From positions 46,716 through 110,715 of the forward strand of contig NZ_JACVTO010000019.1 in the NCBI RefSeq assembly GCF_016518545.1: DNA of 64,000 nt, in the 5' to 3' direction. The stretch comes from Pseudomonas sp. S30. GTDB lineage: Bacteria > Pseudomonadota > Gammaproteobacteria > Pseudomonadales > Pseudomonadaceae. This document shows, piece by piece, positions 41,600 through 51,293 of this stretch (positions within the stretch are counted from its first letter, which is position 1; each line of letters opens with the position of its first letter). Both the position numbers and the translations under genes were made by a program. Under the pieces are notes generated by a model that saw only the letters and a program-made list of their open reading frames with translations, was not told where the DNA came from and ran no database searches.

Positions 41600-42586
41600 T
41601 CAGCCGCTGACGATCTGATTCTTGCCCATGCGCTTGGCCTCATACATCGCCGCGTCGGCGCGGGCGAACAGGCTGTCCAGGCTTGTGTCTTCGTTACGCA
41701 GGCTGGTCAGGCCCTGGCTTACGGTCACGCCGAAACGCTCCTGGCCATGGCTGAAGCTCAAGCGCTGAATCTCGCGTTGCAGGCGTTCGGCGATCTGCTC
41801 GGCCACCTCGGCCTCGCATCCAGGAAACACGGCGGCGAATTCCTCGCCGCCGATGCGCCCGAACAGGTCGCCGCGGCGCAGGATGGTCTTGCCGCTGTCG
41901 GCGATGCGTTGCAGCACCTGGTCGCCCTCGGGGTGGCCATAGCTGTCGTTGATCAGCTTGAAATCGTCGATGTCCAGCAGCAGGAACGACAGCGGCGTGC
42001 CGTTTTCCCGTGCGCGATCGAACGCATGGTGGGCGCATTCGAAGAAGTGCCGACGGTTGCTGCTCTGGGTCAGTACGTCGGTGGTGGCCAGGCGCTTGAG
42101 CTCGCCTTCGAGGTGCTTCTTGTCGGTGATGTCTTCGGCAATGCCGACGATGATCACCCGCTCGCCCTTGCGCCGCTGGTTGATGTAGCACTTGTCGCTG
42201 AGCCAGCGCACCTGGCCATCGGCGTTGATGATGCGGTATTCGCGATCTTCGACGGTGCCCTTGACCAGCACCTGGGCCAGGCTGCGCTCGGCGTGGTCGA
42301 GGTCGTCGGGATGGATCGCGTCGCGCCACTGGTTGAAGTCGGCCATCAGCAGGCTGGCGGAGCGGCCATAGATGCGCTCGTAGGCCGGGCTCACGTACAG
42401 CACCTGGCGGGTTTCCCAGTCGAAGGCCCAGAGCACGGCGTTGACGCTGTCGAGCAGCGAGCTGAACAACTGGTCGCGCTCGCTCAGGCGCGCCACTTCG
42501 CCTTGGGCATGCAGCAGGGCCAGCAATGTCTGGGCTGCCTCGGGACGCTGAGGGATCGGCTGAAGCGGCGAGCGTTCTTTGGCCAT
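41600..42586 (-). CDS. PAS-GGDEF diguanylate cyclase
   Basis: 328 residues from the ATG at 42586. A PAS/PAC domain occupies about residues 45-165 (AVLWAFDWETRQVLYVSPAY, ending GIAEDITDKKHLEGELKRLA). The GGDEF domain follows, with DIDDFKLINDSYGHPEGDQVL and the active-site loop GRIGGEEFAAVFPG intact. No RxxD inhibitory site directly before the GGEEF loop is obvious (residues there read RGDLFGRIGGEEF). No membrane segment: a soluble sensor that makes c-di-GMP from two GTP in response to a PAS ligand or partner. Upstream gene is a desaturase in the same direction, 141 bp away. Confidence 0.92.
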   Translation of the reverse strand: MAKERSPLQPIPQRPEAAQTLLALLHAQGEVARLSERDQLFSSLLDSVNAVLWAFDWETRQVLYVSPAYERIYGRSASLLMADFNQWRDAIHPDDLDHAERSLAQVLVKGTVEDREYRIINADGQVRWLSDKCYINQRRKGERVIIVGIAEDITDKKHLEGELKRLATTDVLTQSSNRRHFFECAHHAFDRARENGTPLSFLLLDIDDFKLINDSYGHPEGDQVLQRIADSGKTILRRGDLFGRIGGEEFAAVFPGCEAEVAEQIAERLQREIQRLSFSHGQERFGVTVSQGLTSLRNEDTSLDSLFARADAAMYEAKRMGKNQIVSG

Positions 42587-42727
42587 GAGCACGGATCGAT
42601 TCTCTACGAAGGCGCATGCGGCCAGCTGGCGGCCCGCCACGCGGGCGATAATCCGCTTTCGAGTCGAGTCGGGGAGCTAAGTTCCTGATCGGCATGCCCC
42701 AGGGCAGGGCATGCCGATCAACGGCGG

Positions 42728-43912
42728 TCAGGCGCCGACGGGGCGCAGGGAGTAGGTCTTGAGCTGGGCGGCGAAGTCGCGCAGGGACTGGATACCGCTG
42801 GCTTCGGCCTCGTGCACCCAGTCCTTCATGGCGGCGAGCATGTCGTGACCGTTGGCGCTGGTGCGTGCCCAGATCTGCTGCAGGGCCAGGCGTTTTTCGT
42901 AGATGGTCTTGAGCACCTGGCTGTGGTCGAGCATCGACTCGATGCGCAGGTGATGGCGGTCCTGCAGTAGGCTGGTTTCCCGTGACAACAGGCGCTTGGC
43001 GCGGCGGAACTGATGGCGCATGGAGGCATCCACGGCGTCCAGTTCCTGCTTGACCAGTGGCGCGATCACCAGCTTGCGGTACTGCGCCATGATCTGGAAG
43101 CGGTTGTTGAGGATCGCCATGGCCGTGTCCATGTCCAGCGAAGCCTTGCCTTCGACCCGGTGGGCGATGGGCGCCACGCGCTGCACCTTGGCCAAGCGCA
43201 ACAGGCACAGCAGGCGAATCCACATCCAGCCCATGTCGAATTCCCAGCGGCGCACGGACAGCTTGGCCGAGTTGGGGTAGGTATGGTGGTTGTTGTGCAG
43301 CTCCTCGCCGCCGATGATGATGCCCCAGGGCACCAGGTTGGTGGCCGCGTCGCGGCACTCGAAGTTGCGGTAGCCCACGGCATGGCCCAGGCCGTTGACC
43401 ACACCCGCGGCCCAGAACGGGATCCACATCATCTGCACGGCCCAGACGGTGATGCCCAGGGTGCCGAACAGCAGCAGGTCGATCACCGCCATCAAGGCGA
43501 TGCCGCCCAGCTTGTAGCGCGAATAGACCTTGCGCTCCAGCCAGTCGTCCGGGCAGTTCTTGCCGTAGATGCGCAGGGTGTCCTCGTTGCGTGCCTCTTC
43601 CCGGTACAGTTCCGCGCCCTTGCGCAGGACCGTGCCCAGGCCCTTGTACACCGGGCTGTGCGGGTCGTCGGGGGTTTCGCACTTGGCGTGGTGCTTGCGG
43701 TGGACGGCCGTCCACTCGCGGGTGTTCTGCGCGGTGGTCAGCCACAGCCAGAAGCGGAAGAAGTGCTTGAGCCCGGCGTTGAGCTCCAGGGAGCGGTGCG
43801 CCGAATAGCGATGCAGGTAGATGGTGACGCTGATGATGGTCACGTGGGTCATCAGCAAGGTGACCGCGACCACTTGCCAGGCCGACAGGTCGAGCAGACC
43901 GTTATGCCACAT
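42728..43912 (-). CDS. desA: Acyl-lipid / acyl-CoA delta-9-type fatty acid desaturase
   Basis: 394 residues, membrane di-iron desaturase. Histidine boxes are complete: HRYSAH near residue 35, HRKHH near 72 and HNNHH near 206. Four hydrophobic segments flank the boxes. The C-terminal ~130 residues are a hydrophilic helical extension. It introduces a double bond into saturated acyl chains of membrane lipids, which in P. putida-type bacteria is an oxygen-dependent way to adjust fluidity. The symbol reflects DesA of pseudomonads; delta-9 position is inferred from family. Confidence 0.85.
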   Translation of the reverse strand: MWHNGLLDLSAWQVVAVTLLMTHVTIISVTIYLHRYSAHRSLELNAGLKHFFRFWLWLTTAQNTREWTAVHRKHHAKCETPDDPHSPVYKGLGTVLRKGAELYREEARNEDTLRIYGKNCPDDWLERKVYSRYKLGGIALMAVIDLLLFGTLGITVWAVQMMWIPFWAAGVVNGLGHAVGYRNFECRDAATNLVPWGIIIGGEELHNNHHTYPNSAKLSVRRWEFDMGWMWIRLLCLLRLAKVQRVAPIAHRVEGKASLDMDTAMAILNNRFQIMAQYRKLVIAPLVKQELDAVDASMRHQFRRAKRLLSRETSLLQDRHHLRIESMLDHSQVLKTIYEKRLALQQIWARTSANGHDMLAAMKDWVHEAEASGIQSLRDFAAQLKTYSLRPVGA

Positions 43913-44164
43913 GGTGGGAATAGCCCTCGGTAAAACAGGATGGACAACGGGCGCATTATCCCTTTGCAGGGAAATAAAACCAGTCGGGCGTGCCTCTGGT
44001 ACAGCGCCATCGGTCGCTTCCAGGCCCTGCGCCAGGCAGGGAGGGCAGGCTGGGCGGGCGATGGCGGCAGCCCCTGAGACTTATTTATGAGCCGGGAATT
44101 AAAGTCACGGCATGTTTCAGCATTTATACTGCGCCCTTCTTTTTCCAGGACCGATGCGCCCGAC

Positions 44165-46057
44165 ATGTCTGTTTCCGTTCGCGACGCCTTGCGCATGGCT
44201 GCGCTCTACGTTGTGTTGTCGTTCCTCTGGCTGGTGGCGTCGGAGGTGGTGTTGCGTGGCATGACCGACGACGACCTGGCTCTCACGGTCGGGCGACAGA
44301 TCAATGTGGTGGTCTGGGTGCTGCTCAGCGCCGGCCTGATCTTCGTGTCGCGGGCACGGCTGCTGAACTTCATCGGCGTCGGCGCGCGGTTGCGCAGCGA
44401 AGACCGCGAGCGCCTGCGCATGGCGGCGGCGGTGTTCGACAGCACCCTGGAGGGTGTGCTGGTCACCGACCGCAATGGCCTGATCGTGCACGTGAACCGC
44501 GCCTTCATGCGCATCACCGGCTACGGCCAGGACGAAGTCCTCGGTCAGCGTCCGAGCAAGTTCAAGTCCGGCCGCCATGGCGCGGCGTTCTATCGGGATA
44601 TCTACCGCACCCTCAAGGAGCGCGGCGAGTGGAGCGGGGAAATCTGGAACCGGCGCAAGAGTGGCGAGATCTACCCGCAGTGGCAGACCATCTGCGCCAT
44701 TCGCGACGAGGCCGGCGCGCTGAGCCACTACGTGGCGGTGTTCAGCGACATCAGCGCGATCAAGCATTCCGAGCAGGAACTGGCCTACCTGGCGCACCAC
44801 GACCCGCTGACCGGGCTGCCCAACCGCCTGCTGTTCAGCGACCGCGCCGAACAGGCCCTGGCCGCCGCCGAGTCGAACAAACGCGGCTGCGCCCTGTTGC
44901 TGCTCGACCTCGATCACTTCCAGAGCATCAACGACAGCCTGGGTCACCCGGTGGGCGATCAGCTGCTCAAGCTGGTCGGCGAACGTCTGCGCGAGCAGGT
45001 GGGCAGCGGCGTGACCCTGGCGCGGCTGGGGGGCGATGAGTTCGCCGTGCTGCTCGAAGGCGGCCAGCAGATGACCCAGGCCGCGAGCACCGCGCAACGC
45101 CTGATCGAGCGCCTGCACGAGCCGTTCATGGTCGAAGACCAGCGCCTGTTCATCAGCGCCAGCATCGGCATCAGCCTGTTCCCCAGCGATGCGCAGAGCG
45201 CCGAGCAGCTGCTGCGCAACGCCGATTCGGCGCTGTTCAAGGCCAAGAGCAATGGCCGTGCCTGCTACGCGCTGTACACCGAGGAGCTGACGGCGCATGC
45301 CCAGCACCGGGTGGAGACCGCCGGCGAGTTGCGCCGCGCCCTGGCGCAAGAAGAACTGCGGGTGTTCTACCAGCCCGTGCACGATTTGCTCAGCGGCGCC
45401 ATGGTCGGCGTCGAGGCCCTGGTGCGCTGGCAGCATCCCGAGCGCGGCCTGGTGCCGCCAGGCGAATTCATTCCCATCGCCGAGCGCACCGGCCTGATCG
45501 CCGACATCGATGCCTGGGTGCTGCGCCAGGCCTGTACGCAGATGGTTCGCTGGCAAGCCCAGGGCCGTGGCCTGCGCTTCGTCGCGGTGAACCTGTCGAG
45601 CCGTCTGTTCGGCCAGCGCGAGCTGTACCGCCAGGTCGACCAGGTGCTGCACGACACGGGGCTGGACCCCGCCTTGCTGGAGCTGGAGGTCACCGAGAGC
45701 GCGGTGATGGAGGATCCGGAGGTGGCCATGCAGCAACTGCATCGTCTGCGCGAGCTGGGCGTGTGCCTGGCGATCGACGATTTCGGCACTGGCTATTCCT
45801 CGCTGCTGCGACTCAAGCGTCTGCCGGTGCAGAAGCTCAAGATCGACCAGGGCTTCGTCGCCGGCCTGCCCCAGGACAAGGAAGACGTGGCCATCGTCCG
45901 GGTGATCATCGCCCTGGCGCGCAGCCTGGGCATGCAGGTGCACGCCGAGGGCATCGAGCAGGCCGAACAGGCGCGCTTCCTGCTGGAGCAGCAGTGCGAC
46001 CTGGGGCAGGGCTACTGGTTTGGCCGTCCGCTGCCGGCGCACAGCCTGGGCGAGTGA
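44165..46057 (+). CDS. Membrane PAS-GGDEF-EAL dual c-di-GMP enzyme
   Basis: 630 residues using the ATG at 44165 (an upstream in-frame ATG at 44087 lacks a better ribosome site). Two membrane helices at about residues 10-30 and 46-64, then PAS (VFDSTLEGVLVTDRNGLIVH to FSDISAIKHSEQELAYLAHH), GGDEF with an intact ARLGGDEFAVL loop, and EAL with EALVRW, VNLSSRLF, TESAVMED and IDDFGTGYSSLLRLKRLPVQ then KIDQGF. Both cyclase and phosphodiesterase motifs look functional, so output may depend on the PAS signal. Divergent from the desaturase gene. Confidence 0.92.
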   Translation: MSVSVRDALRMAALYVVLSFLWLVASEVVLRGMTDDDLALTVGRQINVVVWVLLSAGLIFVSRARLLNFIGVGARLRSEDRERLRMAAAVFDSTLEGVLVTDRNGLIVHVNRAFMRITGYGQDEVLGQRPSKFKSGRHGAAFYRDIYRTLKERGEWSGEIWNRRKSGEIYPQWQTICAIRDEAGALSHYVAVFSDISAIKHSEQELAYLAHHDPLTGLPNRLLFSDRAEQALAAAESNKRGCALLLLDLDHFQSINDSLGHPVGDQLLKLVGERLREQVGSGVTLARLGGDEFAVLLEGGQQMTQAASTAQRLIERLHEPFMVEDQRLFISASIGISLFPSDAQSAEQLLRNADSALFKAKSNGRACYALYTEELTAHAQHRVETAGELRRALAQEELRVFYQPVHDLLSGAMVGVEALVRWQHPERGLVPPGEFIPIAERTGLIADIDAWVLRQACTQMVRWQAQGRGLRFVAVNLSSRLFGQRELYRQVDQVLHDTGLDPALLELEVTESAVMEDPEVAMQQLHRLRELGVCLAIDDFGTGYSSLLRLKRLPVQKLKIDQGFVAGLPQDKEDVAIVRVIIALARSLGMQVHAEGIEQAEQARFLLEQQCDLGQGYWFGRPLPAHSLGE

Positions 46058-46105
46058 CCAGGCGCATGAGGTCGCTGCACCGGCGGGCTTGAGTGCCTGC
46101 ACCGC

Positions 46106-46750
46106 TCAGCGCTTGTCCAGGCCTCTGGCCAGTCGATCCCCGCCCAGCTGGATCACCGCCACCAGCGCCACCAGCATGACGATCACCGTCAGCATGATCT
46201 GGCTGTCGAAACGCTGGTAGCCATAGCGGTAGGCGATGTCGCCCAGCCCGCCCGCGCCGATGGCCCCGGCCATGGCCGAGGAATTGATCAGGGTCACCAG
46301 GGTGATGGTGAAACCCCCGACGATCCCCGGCAGGGCCTCGGGCAGCAGCACGTGCCAGACAATGTGCCAGCGCCGGCAGCCCATGGCCTGGGCGGCTTCG
46401 ATCAGGCCGTGATCCACCTCGCGCAGGCTCACTTCGGCGATCCGCGCGAAGAACGGCGTGGCAGCGATGGTCAGCGGCACCACCGCGGCCCACACCCCAT
46501 AGGTCGTGCCGACGATCAGGCGGGTGAAGGGGATCAGCGCCACCATCAGGATCAGGAACGGCACCGAGCGGAACAGGTTGACGAAGGCGCCCAGCACCCG
46601 GTTCAGCACGGGCGCCTGGTAGATGCCGCCCTTGTCGCTGGTCACCAGCAGCACGGCCAGGGGGATGCCCACCAGCAGCGCGATCGCCGAGGACACGCCG
46701 ACCATCAGCAGGGTGTCGAGCAGGCCTTGCAGCAAGCGTTCAGTCCACAT
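46106..46750 (-). CDS. metI: MetI-type ABC transporter permease
   Basis: 214 residues, five membrane helices, BPD-transp-1 family with the EAA loop LIEAAQAMGCRRWHIVWHVL at about 117-136. Permease of a methionine-type (MetNIQ) importer. Its start overlaps the metN stop region by 11 bp, making metQ-metN-metI one transcript. In this genome context, with an FMN monooxygenase and two SfnB paralogues directly upstream, it probably imports an organosulfur compound, methionine or its oxidised derivatives. Confidence 0.88.
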   Translation of the reverse strand: MWTERLLQGLLDTLLMVGVSSAIALLVGIPLAVLLVTSDKGGIYQAPVLNRVLGAFVNLFRSVPFLILMVALIPFTRLIVGTTYGVWAAVVPLTIAATPFFARIAEVSLREVDHGLIEAAQAMGCRRWHIVWHVLLPEALPGIVGGFTITLVTLINSSAMAGAIGAGGLGDIAYRYGYQRFDSQIMLTVIVMLVALVAVIQLGGDRLARGLDKR

Positions 46751-47849
46751 GGCCCAGTACCTCCACGTCGGCGGCCCGGCTGCGGGCGCGCTCGAGCAGT
46801 TGCGTCAGATTCAGCGGCGAACCCCGCACGGCCAGCACCAGCTGACCCAAGGTCCGCGTGCCCAGCGTATCGATGCCGCCATGCAGCAGGTGCACCTGCC
46901 CGCCCAGCTCGCGGCTCAGCGCGGCAAGGTCCGGCTCGCCGAGAAACTGCAGGCGCAGCACCACAGCCGCCCCTGGATGGCTCGGCTGTGCGCTCAGCGC
47001 CGCCTGCAACGTGGCCGGCAGGCGCGCTTGCAAGGGTGCCAGGAGGCTGCGGGTGACGGCGTGTTTGGGTGAACCGAACACCTCCCAGACTTCGCCTTGC
47101 TCCACTGCCTCTCCGCCTTCGAGCACCACCACCCGGTGGCAGATGTCGCGGATCACCGCCATCTCGTGGGTGATCAGCACGATGGTCAGGCCCAGGCGGG
47201 CATTGATGTCGCGCAGCAGGGCCAGGATCGACTGGGTGGTTTCAGGGTCCAGGGCCGAGGTCGCTTCGTCGCACAGCAGGATCTGCGGGTCGTGGACCAG
47301 CGCCCGGGCGATGCCCACGCGCTGCTTCTGGCCACCGGAGAGCTGCGCCGGATACACCTTGTGCTTGTTCTCCAGCCCCACCAGCGCCAGCAGCTCGCTG
47401 ACCTTGCGCCGCCGTTCGGCCTTGCCTGCGCCGGCCACCCTCAGCGGCAGTTCGACGTTCTCGAACACGGTCTTGGCCGACATCAGGTTGAAGTGCTGGA
47501 AGATCATGCCGATGCGTCGGCGCAGCGCTACCAGCTGCGTGTCGTCCAGCGGCGCGATGTCGCTCTGGTCGATCAGCACGCGACCACTGCTGGGCCGCTC
47601 CAGGCGGTTGATGGTGCGCAGCAGCGACGACTTGCCGGCGCCGCTGCGGCCGATGATGCCGAAGATCTCGCCACGGCGAATGTTCAGGTCGATGCCGTGC
47701 AGTGCCGGCTGGGGCTGGCCGGGGTAGGTCTTGCCCAGGCCGATGAAGCGCACGTGGGCCGTGTTCACCTCCGGGCGCAATACCTGCTCGCGGGCAGGTG
47801 TCGGCTCTGCCGTGGGGATGGGCGCCCTGAGGGCGCTGGCGCTGCTCAT
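46740..47849 (-). CDS. metN: MetN-type ABC transporter ATP-binding protein
   Basis: 369 residues from ATG 47849, one base after the metQ stop. Walker A GRSGAGKSS, signature LSGGQKQR, Walker B ILLCDEATSALDPETT. The C-terminal ~90 residues are a NIL/ACT-like domain (VVLRLQFLGEPDLAALSREL, VHLLHGGIDTLG), the sensor that lets intracellular methionine block transport in the MetNI family. A ~40-residue N-terminal extension precedes the ATPase fold. Confidence 0.92.
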   Translation of the reverse strand: MSSASALRAPIPTAEPTPAREQVLRPEVNTAHVRFIGLGKTYPGQPQPALHGIDLNIRRGEIFGIIGRSGAGKSSLLRTINRLERPSSGRVLIDQSDIAPLDDTQLVALRRRIGMIFQHFNLMSAKTVFENVELPLRVAGAGKAERRRKVSELLALVGLENKHKVYPAQLSGGQKQRVGIARALVHDPQILLCDEATSALDPETTQSILALLRDINARLGLTIVLITHEMAVIRDICHRVVVLEGGEAVEQGEVWEVFGSPKHAVTRSLLAPLQARLPATLQAALSAQPSHPGAAVVLRLQFLGEPDLAALSRELGGQVHLLHGGIDTLGTRTLGQLVLAVRGSPLNLTQLLERARSRAADVEVLGHVD

Positions 47850-47850
47850 C

Positions 47851-48651
47851 TCAGCCCTCCCAACCGGCTTGGTACAGGCTGCCATGGGCCTTGTCCAGGG
47901 CCGCGCGCACGGCTGGCGAATGCTGGTAGATGTCGACGAAGCGAGCCAGGCGCGGGTCGTCCTTGCTCTGTGGGCGGATGACGAACTGGATCACGTATTC
48001 CTTGTTCTCCAGGCCGTCGAACAGCAGCGCCGAGGTGGCGTCGAACGTGTTGGCCAGGCGGATATAGGCCGGGTAGCCCTGCACCAGGTCGGCGTCATCG
48101 TAGGCGCGAACCAGCTGCACCGCTTCCACCTGGATGATCTTCAGGCGCTTGGGGTTGGCGACGATATCGGCCTCGGTAGCCTTGTAGCCCACTCCCGGCT
48201 TGAGCTCGATCAGCCCGGCCTTGGCCAGCAGCTGCAAGCCGCGACCGCTGTTGATGGGGTCGTTGGCGATGGCCACGCTGGCCCCTTCGGGCAATTCGGC
48301 GAACGACTTGTAGCGTTTGGAGTACAGGCCCACGTTGTTGATGATGCCCGGGGCGTAGGGCACCAGGTCGAATCCGGCGGCGGCCTTGGCGTTCTCCAGG
48401 AACGGGATGTGCTGGAAGTAGTTCACGTCGATGTCACCGCTGTTGAGGCTGACATTCGGCGCGATCCAGTCACTGAACTCGATCAGCTTCACCTCCAGGC
48501 CCTGCTTGTGCGCCTCCTCCACCGCGGCTTCCAGCGGGATGGCGAAGGCCGCGGTGGTGCCGACCTTCAACGGCTCCTCGGCCAGCGCTGCGCTGCACAG
48601 GCCCAGGCCGAGGAGCAGGGCGGCCAAGGGACGGATGAATTTCTCACGCAT
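47851..48651 (-). CDS. metQ: MetQ/NlpA-family periplasmic binding protein
   Basis: 266 residues. Signal peptide with cleavage at AALA-EEP (about residue 24); the LGLC upstream is a poor lipobox, so a soluble periplasmic protein is more likely than a lipoprotein. Family landmarks: LKVGTTAAFAIPLEAAVEEA, VNYFQHIPFLENAK (ligand-site Tyr-Phe-Gln), IANDPINSGRGLQLLAKAGL. Overlaps the upstream monooxygenase gene by 8 bp. Binds methionine or a related organosulfur compound. Confidence 0.9.
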   Translation of the reverse strand: MREKFIRPLAALLLGLGLCSAALAEEPLKVGTTAAFAIPLEAAVEEAHKQGLEVKLIEFSDWIAPNVSLNSGDIDVNYFQHIPFLENAKAAAGFDLVPYAPGIINNVGLYSKRYKSFAELPEGASVAIANDPINSGRGLQLLAKAGLIELKPGVGYKATEADIVANPKRLKIIQVEAVQLVRAYDDADLVQGYPAYIRLANTFDATSALLFDGLENKEYVIQFVIRPQSKDDPRLARFVDIYQHSPAVRAALDKAHGSLYQAGWEG

Positions 48652-50032
48652 GGTGCACGGCTCCGGTAGGGACAGGTTGTGGGAAGCGATGGCGGCTGCC
48701 GGGATGGTCGGCCGGCAGGTGGGCGTCGGGGCTGGCGAAGAGTTTCTGGCGCAGGGTGCCTTCGGCGTAGGCGGTCTTGTAGCGGCCGCGGCGTTGCAGC
48801 TCGGGGATGACCAGCTCGATGAAGTCCTCGTAGCTTTCCGGGGTGACGGTACGGGTCAGGTTGAAGCCGTCCAGGCCGGTCTGGTCGATCCAGTCGATCA
48901 GTTGCTGGGCGACCTGCTCGGGCGAGCCGACCAGGGTCACGTAGCGCCCGCCCAGGGCGTGCTGCTGCAACAGGCGACGACGGGTCCAGGTGCTGTCCTG
49001 CAGGATCCTGTTGGCCGACTGGATGGCATTGCCGTCACCGGCCTGGATCGGCTCGTCCAGCTCGAAGGCCGCGAAGTCGATGCCGGTGGAGGCGGCGAAG
49101 TGCGCCACCCCGGCCTCGGCGCTGGCGTAGCGCAGGTACTCGGCATGCTTGGTGCGTGCCTGCTGCTCGGTGGCCGCGACGATCACGCTGATGCCCATGA
49201 ACACCTTCACGGCGTGCGGATCGCGCCCGGCCGCCTGGGCGGCGGCGCGTACCTTGTCCACCTGGGCACGGGTGCCGGCGTGGGTCTGCCCGCCGATGAA
49301 CACGCATTCGGCATGCTGCCCGGCGAAGGCCAGGCCCCGGCTGGAGCTGCCGGCCTGGAACAGCACCGGCGTGCGCTGCGGCGAAGGCTCGCACAGGTGA
49401 TAGCCCTCGACCTTGTAGAACTCGCCGCGATGTTCGACCTTGCGCACCCGGTCCGGGCGCGCATAGACGCGCTGGGCGCGGTCGGCGATCACCGCGTCAT
49501 CGGCCCAGCTGCCTTCGAGCAGTTGATACAGCACATCGAGGTACTCGTCGGCCTGGTCGTAGCGCCGGTCGTGCTCGGGTTGCTGGTCCAGGCCCATGGC
49601 CCGCGCGGCGCTGTCCAGGTAGCCGGTGACGATGTTCCAGCCCACCCGGCCCTGGCTCAGGTGGTCGAGGGTCGAAAGCCTGCGGGCGAACAGGTAGGGC
49701 GCTTCGTAGGTGAGGTTGGCGGTCAGGCCGAAGCCCAGGTGGCGAGTCACCGCGGCCATGGCCGAGACCAGCAGCAGCGGGTCGTTGACCGGCAGCTGGA
49801 TCGACTCCTTCAACGTCACGTCCACCGATTGGCCGTAGACATCGTAGGTGCCGACGATGTCGGCGATGAACAGCCCGTCGAACAGCCCGCGTTCGAGCAG
49901 GCGAGCCAGGTCGGTCCAGTAGGCCAGTGTCTTGTACTGGGTGGAGGTGTCGCGCGGATGGGTCCACAGGCCGTGATTGATGTGGCCGACGCAGTTCATG
50001 TTGAAGGCGTTGAGCAGGATCTGGCGGGGCAT
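48644..50032 (-). CDS. FMN-dependent monooxygenase of the NtaA/SnaA/DszA group
   Basis: 462 residues, bacterial luciferase-like TIM barrel. Typical subgroup motifs: ILLNAFNMNCVGHINHGLW, FIADIVGTYDVYG, LTYEAPYLFARRLSTLDHLS then RVGWNIVTGYLDSAARAMG, and PVLFQAGSSSRGLAFAGQHA. These enzymes use FMNH2 from a separate reductase and cleave C-S or C-N bonds (dimethyl sulfide, sulfones, nitrilotriacetate). No reductase gene is next to it. Linked as TGATG with the SfnB gene upstream and overlapping metQ downstream, so it forms one organosulfur operon. Confidence 0.88.
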   Translation of the reverse strand: MPRQILLNAFNMNCVGHINHGLWTHPRDTSTQYKTLAYWTDLARLLERGLFDGLFIADIVGTYDVYGQSVDVTLKESIQLPVNDPLLLVSAMAAVTRHLGFGLTANLTYEAPYLFARRLSTLDHLSQGRVGWNIVTGYLDSAARAMGLDQQPEHDRRYDQADEYLDVLYQLLEGSWADDAVIADRAQRVYARPDRVRKVEHRGEFYKVEGYHLCEPSPQRTPVLFQAGSSSRGLAFAGQHAECVFIGGQTHAGTRAQVDKVRAAAQAAGRDPHAVKVFMGISVIVAATEQQARTKHAEYLRYASAEAGVAHFAASTGIDFAAFELDEPIQAGDGNAIQSANRILQDSTWTRRRLLQQHALGGRYVTLVGSPEQVAQQLIDWIDQTGLDGFNLTRTVTPESYEDFIELVIPELQRRGRYKTAYAEGTLRQKLFASPDAHLPADHPGSRHRFPQPVPTGAVHHA

Positions 50033-51213
50033 CAGAGGGTCCCCCGCAGCGGTGGGTTTTCGCGATTGAGGTAGTAGTTGCCGATGGCGTGGTATTTCCA
50101 GCGCACCGGGTCGTGCAGCGTGTGTACGCGAGCGTTGCGCCAGTGCCGGTCGAGGTTGTGCTCGGCCAGGGTGGCGCGGCTGCCGGCCAGCTCGAACAGG
50201 GTGCTGCCGGCAGCCAGGGAAATCTCGGTGCTGATCGCCCGTGCCTCGGCCACGGCGATGGAGGCGGCGGCCACCGAATCGGCGTCGGTGTCGCGCTGGG
50301 CGCGGTCCAGCGCTTCGCCCGCGCGTTCGAGCAGGGCTTCGGCGGCGTGCAGTCGAATGGTCAGGCGACCGAAGGCGTTGAGCGTGAGCGGGTCGGCCGA
50401 GGCGCGATCGACGCCCGAATCGATCCAGGGCCGACTGTGCTGGCGCACGAAGGCCAGGGCATCCTCGACCGCGGCGCGGGCGATGCCGGTATCGATGGCG
50501 GCATGGAGAATCTGCGCCAACGGCCCCACCGGCGTCGGGCGCTCGAAGGCAGACTGGAACGGCACCACGTCGCGGGCTTCGACACGCACATCCTCGAACA
50601 GCACCGAGCCGCTGCCCGTGGTGCGCTGGCCGAAGCCGCTCCAATCGTCGATCACCTGCACGCCCGGGGTGTCGGCGGGCACGAAGGCCAACTGCTGGAT
50701 GCCGTCGTCGTCGATCACCGAGGTGGGGATGCGCTGGGCGTAGATCGCCCCGGTGGCGTAGAACTTGCGTCCGTTGATGCGATAGCCGTCGCCCTCGCGG
50801 CTCAGGCGCGTGGTGCGGTCGTGGGCGGTGCGTGTCCCCAGTTCGGCCAGGGCGTTGCCGAAACGCCTGCCGCCGAGCACCTCGGCATACAGGCGCTGCT
50901 GCTGTTCGGCCGTGCCGTTCACCCGCAGCACCTCCAGCGCGTAGAAATGGTTCTGCGGAATCTGCCCGAGCGAGGCATCCGCCTGGGCGATACGGGCGAT
51001 GACCTTGGCCAGGGTGACATTGGACACCTGGGCGCCGCCGAAGGCCTTGGGCACACTGATGCCCCACAGGCCGGAGCGGGTGAACAGTTCCAGTTCCGCA
51101 TGGGGCAGCCGCCGCTCGCGGTCGCGCAGCGCGCTGTCGGTGTGCAACTGAAGGGCGAGGTCTTCGGCGACGGCCAGGGCCTGGGCATCGTCGCGAATGA
51201 GTGTCGAAGTCAT
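50032..51213 (-). CDS. SfnB-family sulfur-acquisition oxidoreductase, copy 1
   Basis: 393 residues, acyl-CoA-dehydrogenase fold flavoprotein of the SfnB group. N-terminal helical domain with ELFTRSGLWGISVPKAFGGA, central beta domain with YRINGRKFYATGAIYAQRIP and DDWSGFGQRTTGSGSVLFED, C-terminal helical domain ending RVHTLHDPVRWKYHAIGNYY. SfnB-type enzymes belong to sulfur-starvation regulons and are thought to feed oxygenolytic desulfurisation; the exact reaction is not settled. Stop overlaps the monooxygenase start (TGATG). Confidence 0.88.
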   Translation of the reverse strand: MTSTLIRDDAQALAVAEDLALQLHTDSALRDRERRLPHAELELFTRSGLWGISVPKAFGGAQVSNVTLAKVIARIAQADASLGQIPQNHFYALEVLRVNGTAEQQQRLYAEVLGGRRFGNALAELGTRTAHDRTTRLSREGDGYRINGRKFYATGAIYAQRIPTSVIDDDGIQQLAFVPADTPGVQVIDDWSGFGQRTTGSGSVLFEDVRVEARDVVPFQSAFERPTPVGPLAQILHAAIDTGIARAAVEDALAFVRQHSRPWIDSGVDRASADPLTLNAFGRLTIRLHAAEALLERAGEALDRAQRDTDADSVAAASIAVAEARAISTEISLAAGSTLFELAGSRATLAEHNLDRHWRNARVHTLHDPVRWKYHAIGNYYLNRENPPLRGTL

Positions 51214-51293
51214 GGTGTCTCCAAAGTGGGCCGCCACGCCCTGCTGGCGCGGGTCATCCGCGAGCGGGCAGGGCAGCGGCCTCACACAGCGAT

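Noticed and set aside
47851..48651. MetQ as a lipoprotein.
   Set aside because: The only Cys in the signal region is preceded by LGL, which does not fit a lipobox, and a good type-I cleavage site AALA follows.
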